From contig DBWI01000002.1 in NCBI GenBank assembly GCA_002308915.1, positions 1-43,912 of the forward strand: a stretch of DNA of 43,912 nt, written 5' to 3'. Under the pieces are notes generated by a model. It searched no databases. It saw nothing but the letters and a program-made list of their open reading frames with translations, and was not told the DNA's origin. The DNA is from Christensenella sp. UBA1242. GTDB taxonomy: Bacteria; Bacillota; Clostridia; Christensenellales; UBA1242. Position numbers and translations under genes: made by a program. Position 1 is the stretch's first letter; each line of letters opens with the position of its first letter. Positions 41,747-43,912 of the stretch are shown here, piece after piece.

Positions 41747-42478
41747 TTATGGTAACAGTCCACCCAAAGAAAGATTTGTATATCCCCAATAACTACTTTT
41801 ACTATCATACATATCTAAAACCGATTGAAAAAATCCTACATTTGATCTATAATTTGTAGCTGCTAAATGTTGTGCATCTGAAATCATTGAATTTGGAAAG
41901 GTTGAAGCAGTATATGAAAGATAATATGTGCTATCGGTTAAAGTTTGTGCATTGATAGTGCCTTCCATTTGATAACTAGTATTTGAAGAAACAACTTTAT
42001 AATTCATTCCCCAATTATAATGCCCATTGGAATTATCATAATATGTTATAAAAAACAATATTACTGAACTTGTTGTTTTAGTAAATGAAACTTCAACTCT
42101 ATTTTGATTTGGTTTGTATGTCCATAAAATATCAAAGGGTGATGCAGTTTCTGTCCAACCATAGTAATTTGATGTTTGGACATAATTAGCATTTTCAACC
42201 ATATAATTCTTTAATTCATTAAAGTAATTTATTCCACAGACACTACAATGGCCTACGCCAGAGTGATTTTTAGTTTTTTCTATATAGTTGTCCCTATATG
42301 TATCATAGCATTTTTCACAAGTATGTAAATCATAACCTTGATTTGCACATGTAGGATTTATTGTTGTTATTATATAACTATGTTCACATTGAACAGGGTA
42401 TTGTACATCGTTAGCACATCCGGCAAATAATGTCATTGAAAATATGAAGCATAATATTATTGAATAGATTTTTTTCAT
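41747..42478 (-). CDS. Lipoprotein with a zinc-ribbon-like cysteine repeat
   Basis: This 243-residue exported protein has a lipoprotein signal (YSIILCFIFSMTLFAGC). Next comes CEHSYIITTINPTCANQGYD followed by CEKCYDTYRDNYIE and HSGVGHCSVCG, a Cys/His module often found in surface proteins of gut Firmicutes. The remaining ~160 residues are Tyr/Ser/Asn-rich and probably beta-sheet. The start is ATG 42478, fixed by AAAGGAG on the minus strand; upstream in-frame codons have no site. The gene lies exactly between the two 175-bp repeats, so it may be cargo of that arrangement. Function unknown. Confidence 0.8.
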   Translation of the reverse strand: MKKIYSIILCFIFSMTLFAGCANDVQYPVQCEHSYIITTINPTCANQGYDLHTCEKCYDTYRDNYIEKTKNHSGVGHCSVCGINYFNELKNYMVENANYVQTSNYYGWTETASPFDILWTYKPNQNRVEVSFTKTTSSVILFFITYYDNSNGHYNWGMNYKVVSSNTSYQMEGTINAQTLTDSTYYLSYTASTFPNSMISDAQHLAATNYRSNVGFFQSVLDMYDSKSSYWGYTNLSLGGLLP

Positions 42479-42496
42479 ATTATTCTCCTTTCGTGC

Positions 42497-42525
42497 ATTA
42501 TAGCACAAATACAATAATATTCCAA
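42497..42525 (-). promoter_or_regulatory. Promoter of the zinc-ribbon lipoprotein gene
   Basis: On the minus strand, TTGGAA (42525-42520), a 17-nt spacer and TATAAT (42502-42497). Confidence 0.65.
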
Positions 42526-42611
42526 CTTATTTTTCTTAATCCCTTTATAGAACTATTGAGCTTTTTTCATTCATAATTCACTACAATTCCAAAGCAATCC
42601 CATAAATATAA

Positions 42612-42643
42612 ATACGAAACAAATCCTAACGGCTGTTTCGTAT
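42612..42643. repeat. Inverted repeat beside repeat copy B
   Basis: ATACGAAACA (42612-42621) and its exact complement TGTTTCGTAT (42634-42643) flank 12 nt. The half-site ATACGAAACA also occurs just after repeat copy A (41701-41710), so the stretch between the two 175-bp repeats is bracketed by it. It could be an operator, a hairpin or a recombination site. The rest of 42526-42611 shows nothing recognisable. Confidence 0.6.
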
Positions 42644-42653
42644 GATTTTCTCT

Positions 42654-42828
42654 TGGCGGAAAGGACAGGGGCGACGCGTGAAGAAAAGTTGCCGGTGGCA
42701 AGTTTTTAGCCAAAGCCGGGAGAAACTATGTTTCGGTCAGCCCGACAAGGGTTGAACCAAGGAGCAGGTTCAAATCCTGCAGATAATAAAAAAAAGTTGC
42801 TTTTTTAGTAACAACTTTTGATGGCGGA
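42654..42828. repeat. 175-bp direct repeat, copy B, adjoining tRNA-Ser
   Basis: Second copy of 41512-41686, 1142 bp away in the same orientation. Its right end overlaps the true 3' end of tRNA-Ser by 7 bp (TGGCGGA, 42822-42828). The interior (about 42670-42780) contains GC-rich self-complementary stretches such as TTGCC-GGT-GGCAA, unlike the AT-rich surroundings. The 343-bp gap between the lipoprotein gene and the tRNA is promoter, inverted repeat and this element. Confidence 0.9.
42788..42819 (-). terminator. Intrinsic terminator of tRNA-Ser
   Basis: Read on the minus strand, AAAAGTTG pairs with CAACTTTT and runs into eight T residues, 2 nt after the tRNA's CCA. Near-identical hairpins occur in and before repeat copy A (about 41479-41510 and 41646-41677). 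Confidence 0.85.
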
Positions 42829-42912
42829 AAGGACAGGATTTGAACCTGCGGTGGCTTTTAACACCACAGCCGCTTTCCAAGCGACCACATTAGACCACTC
42901 TGACACCTTTCC
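42822..42912 (-). tRNA. tRNA-Ser (anticodon GGA)
   Basis: On the minus strand the acceptor GGAAAGG pairs with CCTTTCC, followed by G and an encoded CCA. The anticodon stem GTCGC/GCGGC encloses loop TTGGAAA, giving anticodon GGA (UCC/UCU codons). A long variable arm (GTGG...CCAC) typical of tRNA-Ser and the T-arm GCAGGTTCAAATCCTGT are present. Confidence 0.97.
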
Positions 42913-42959
42913 ATAGTCAAAAAAAGAATAGCATATTTTTGTTGTTTTGTCTATTATTC

Positions 42960-42988
42960 TTGACAAAAATAAATTAAATAACTAACAT
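42960..42988 (+). promoter_or_regulatory. Sigma-A promoter of the HIT gene
   Basis: TTGACA (42960-42965), a 17-nt spacer and TAACAT (42983-42988). Confidence 0.7.
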
Positions 42989-43009
42989 TGTTGTTAGGTA
43001 GGTGAATAT

Positions 43010-43414
43010 ATGGATGATTGTATTTTTTGTAAAATAATTAAGGGAGAAATTCCATCATATAAAATTTATGAAGATGAGTACACATATGCATTTTTGGATA
43101 TTGCAGGTGATGTTGACGGTCACACTTTGGTTATACCAAAACAGCACTGCACAAACATTCTTGATTGTGATGAGCAAACACTTGCTCATGTTATGCAAAC
43201 AGTAAAAAAGATTTCCAATCACTATGTGTCAGATTGTGGATATAATGGGGTTAACATAATCAATGCAAATGACAAATCGGCACAACAAAGTGTCTTCCAT
43301 TTACACTTTCATATTATTCCAAGAAAGACCAATGATGGTGTTGATGGCTTTCCACATTTTGATGGTGCAAAGAATGACATCAAAGATATGCACAAATTAT
43401 TAAAAATGGATTAA
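43010..43414 (+). CDS. HIT family nucleotide-binding hydrolase (HinT-like)
   Basis: This 134-residue cytoplasmic protein begins CIFCKIIKGEIPSYKIYEDE, contains GHTLVIPKQH, and has the histidine triad HLHFHI near residue 100, the active-site motif of nucleoside phosphoramidase/HinT enzymes. Two N-terminal cysteines (CIFC) fit the zinc-binding form common in Firmicutes. TAGGTAGGTG precedes ATG 43010. It is a single-gene unit with its own promoter and terminator. Purine-nucleotide phosphoramidates are the usual substrates in the family. Confidence 0.93.
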   Translation: MDDCIFCKIIKGEIPSYKIYEDEYTYAFLDIAGDVDGHTLVIPKQHCTNILDCDEQTLAHVMQTVKKISNHYVSDCGYNGVNIINANDKSAQQSVFHLHFHIIPRKTNDGVDGFPHFDGAKNDIKDMHKLLKMD

Positions 43415-43431
43415 AATGTTTATAAATTAAC

Positions 43432-43460
43432 AAAAAACACGCAATTTTGCGTGTTTTTTT
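43432..43460. terminator. Bidirectional terminator between HIT and degV genes
   Basis: AAACACGCAA pairs with TTGCGTGTTT around TT, with A run on the left and T run on the right, between convergent genes. Confidence 0.85.
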
Positions 43461-43477
43461 GTGTTTTTATAGTAATT

Positions 43478-43912
43478 TTACAAGTTATCTTTGTTTTCAA
43501 CTCTTGATGTTGCAAGTGCAAGGGAACCTGGTCCAATGTGGCAAGCAACACTAAGTGATAGTGGATCCACAAATTCAATTTTTATTCCTGGAAAAGCTTT
43601 TTCAACTTCTGCTCTAAACTTTTCTGCTTCTTCTGGTGCATTTGTGTGAGCAATGGAAAGAACCATTTCACCCTTGTCATAAAAATCTTTTAATGTTGTG
43701 TTCAAGTCATTTCTTATTGCAGCAATCATTCTTTGCTTTGCTTGACCAAAACTAAGTACTTTTGCATAGGCATCAAGTTTTCCACCATGAATTTGTAAAA
43801 TTGGTTTTATGTTAAGCATTGTTCCAAGTAGGGCACCAGCTGCTGTAACTCTGCCACCACGTTTAAGGTACTTTAGAGTTGCTACTGTTATGTAAATACT
43901 TGAATGTGAAGA
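43478..43912 (-). CDS. DegV family fatty-acid-binding protein (C-terminal part, cut by the window end)
   Basis: The frame runs off the right edge, so only the last ~144 residues are present; the ATG at 43819 is internal. The bases 43820-43912 translate in frame to TLKYLKRGGRVTAAGALLGT, followed by LNIKPILQIHGGKLDAYAKV, the typical DegV C-terminal domain. The last block has EFVDPLSLSVACHIGPGSLAL, the conserved end. DegV/FakB proteins bind fatty acids and present them to FakA for phosphorylation. Which paralogue this is cannot be told without the N-terminus. Confidence 0.92.
   Translation of the reverse strand, partial: SSHSSIYITVATLKYLKRGGRVTAAGALLGTMLNIKPILQIHGGKLDAYAKVLSFGQAKQRMIAAIRNDLNTTLKDFYDKGEMVLSIAHTNAPEEAEKFRAEVEKAFPGIKIEFVDPLSLSVACHIGPGSLALATSRVENKDNL

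Noticed and set aside
41584..41808. 74-codon minus-strand frame over repeat copy A
   Set aside because: It crosses the repeat and the end of the lipoprotein gene and has no ribosome site.
41512..42828. CRISPR-like repeats
   Set aside because: Only two copies, 175 bp long and 1.1 kb apart with a gene between; no short repeats, spacers or cas genes.

Overview
The window is AT-rich and comes from a low-GC, endospore-type Firmicute of the Clostridia. The evidence is the sporulation genes spmA/spmB, spoIIGA, sigE and sigG, an L27 with a cleavable N-terminal extension next to its Prp protease, and sigma-A promoters with strong Shine-Dalgarno sites. An uncultured gut-type lineage is plausible from the style of the surface proteins, but the sequence alone does not name the species.

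Region 1 (1-16.5 kb) is a single co-directional locus and the most interesting part. A textbook promoter drives a c-di-GMP-I (GEMM) riboswitch whose 3' half can instead form a 19-bp terminator hairpin, so the predicted logic is transcription ON when c-di-GMP is bound. Downstream come a TasA/camelysin-like secreted protein with a SipW-type signal peptide, a 2182-residue secreted repeat protein, a SipW-like signal peptidase, a membrane-anchored McrB-like AAA+ ATPase, a DUF2357/McrC-like partner with no visible nuclease motif, a second SipW-like signal peptidase, a membrane GGDEF(degenerate)-EAL protein with the EAL catalytic set, and a second EAL protein lacking one catalytic glutamate. I read this as a c-di-GMP-gated machine for exporting and assembling surface fibres, with built-in negative feedback from the phosphodiesterase.

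Region 2 (16.5-19.7 kb) holds a phosphatidylserine decarboxylase-like protein, an unrecognised charged protein and a papain-like protein whose start appears leaderless. Region 3 (19.8-32 kb) is housekeeping and sporulation: murA-ftsQ-ftsA-ftsZ, convergent spmA-spmB, tatD-rsmA, a cysteine-containing clostridial protein, spoIIGA-sigE, sigG behind a sigma-F/G-type promoter, and rplU-prp-rpmA. rpmA ends in a long structured terminator whose 3' half is duplicated downstream.

Region 4 (32.3-43.9 kb) is mixed: a LysR regulator divergent from a HemW-like radical SAM and a thymidylate-kinase-like gene, a GtrA-like membrane protein, L-lactate dehydrogenase, a DUF1848 protein, an alpha/beta hydrolase, two lipoproteins, an unknown coiled-coil protein, tRNA-Ser(GGA), a HIT protein and the 3' part of a degV gene. 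Two 175-bp direct repeats bounded by the tRNA-Ser 3' end flank one of the lipoprotein genes and look like a small tRNA-associated insertion or duplication.
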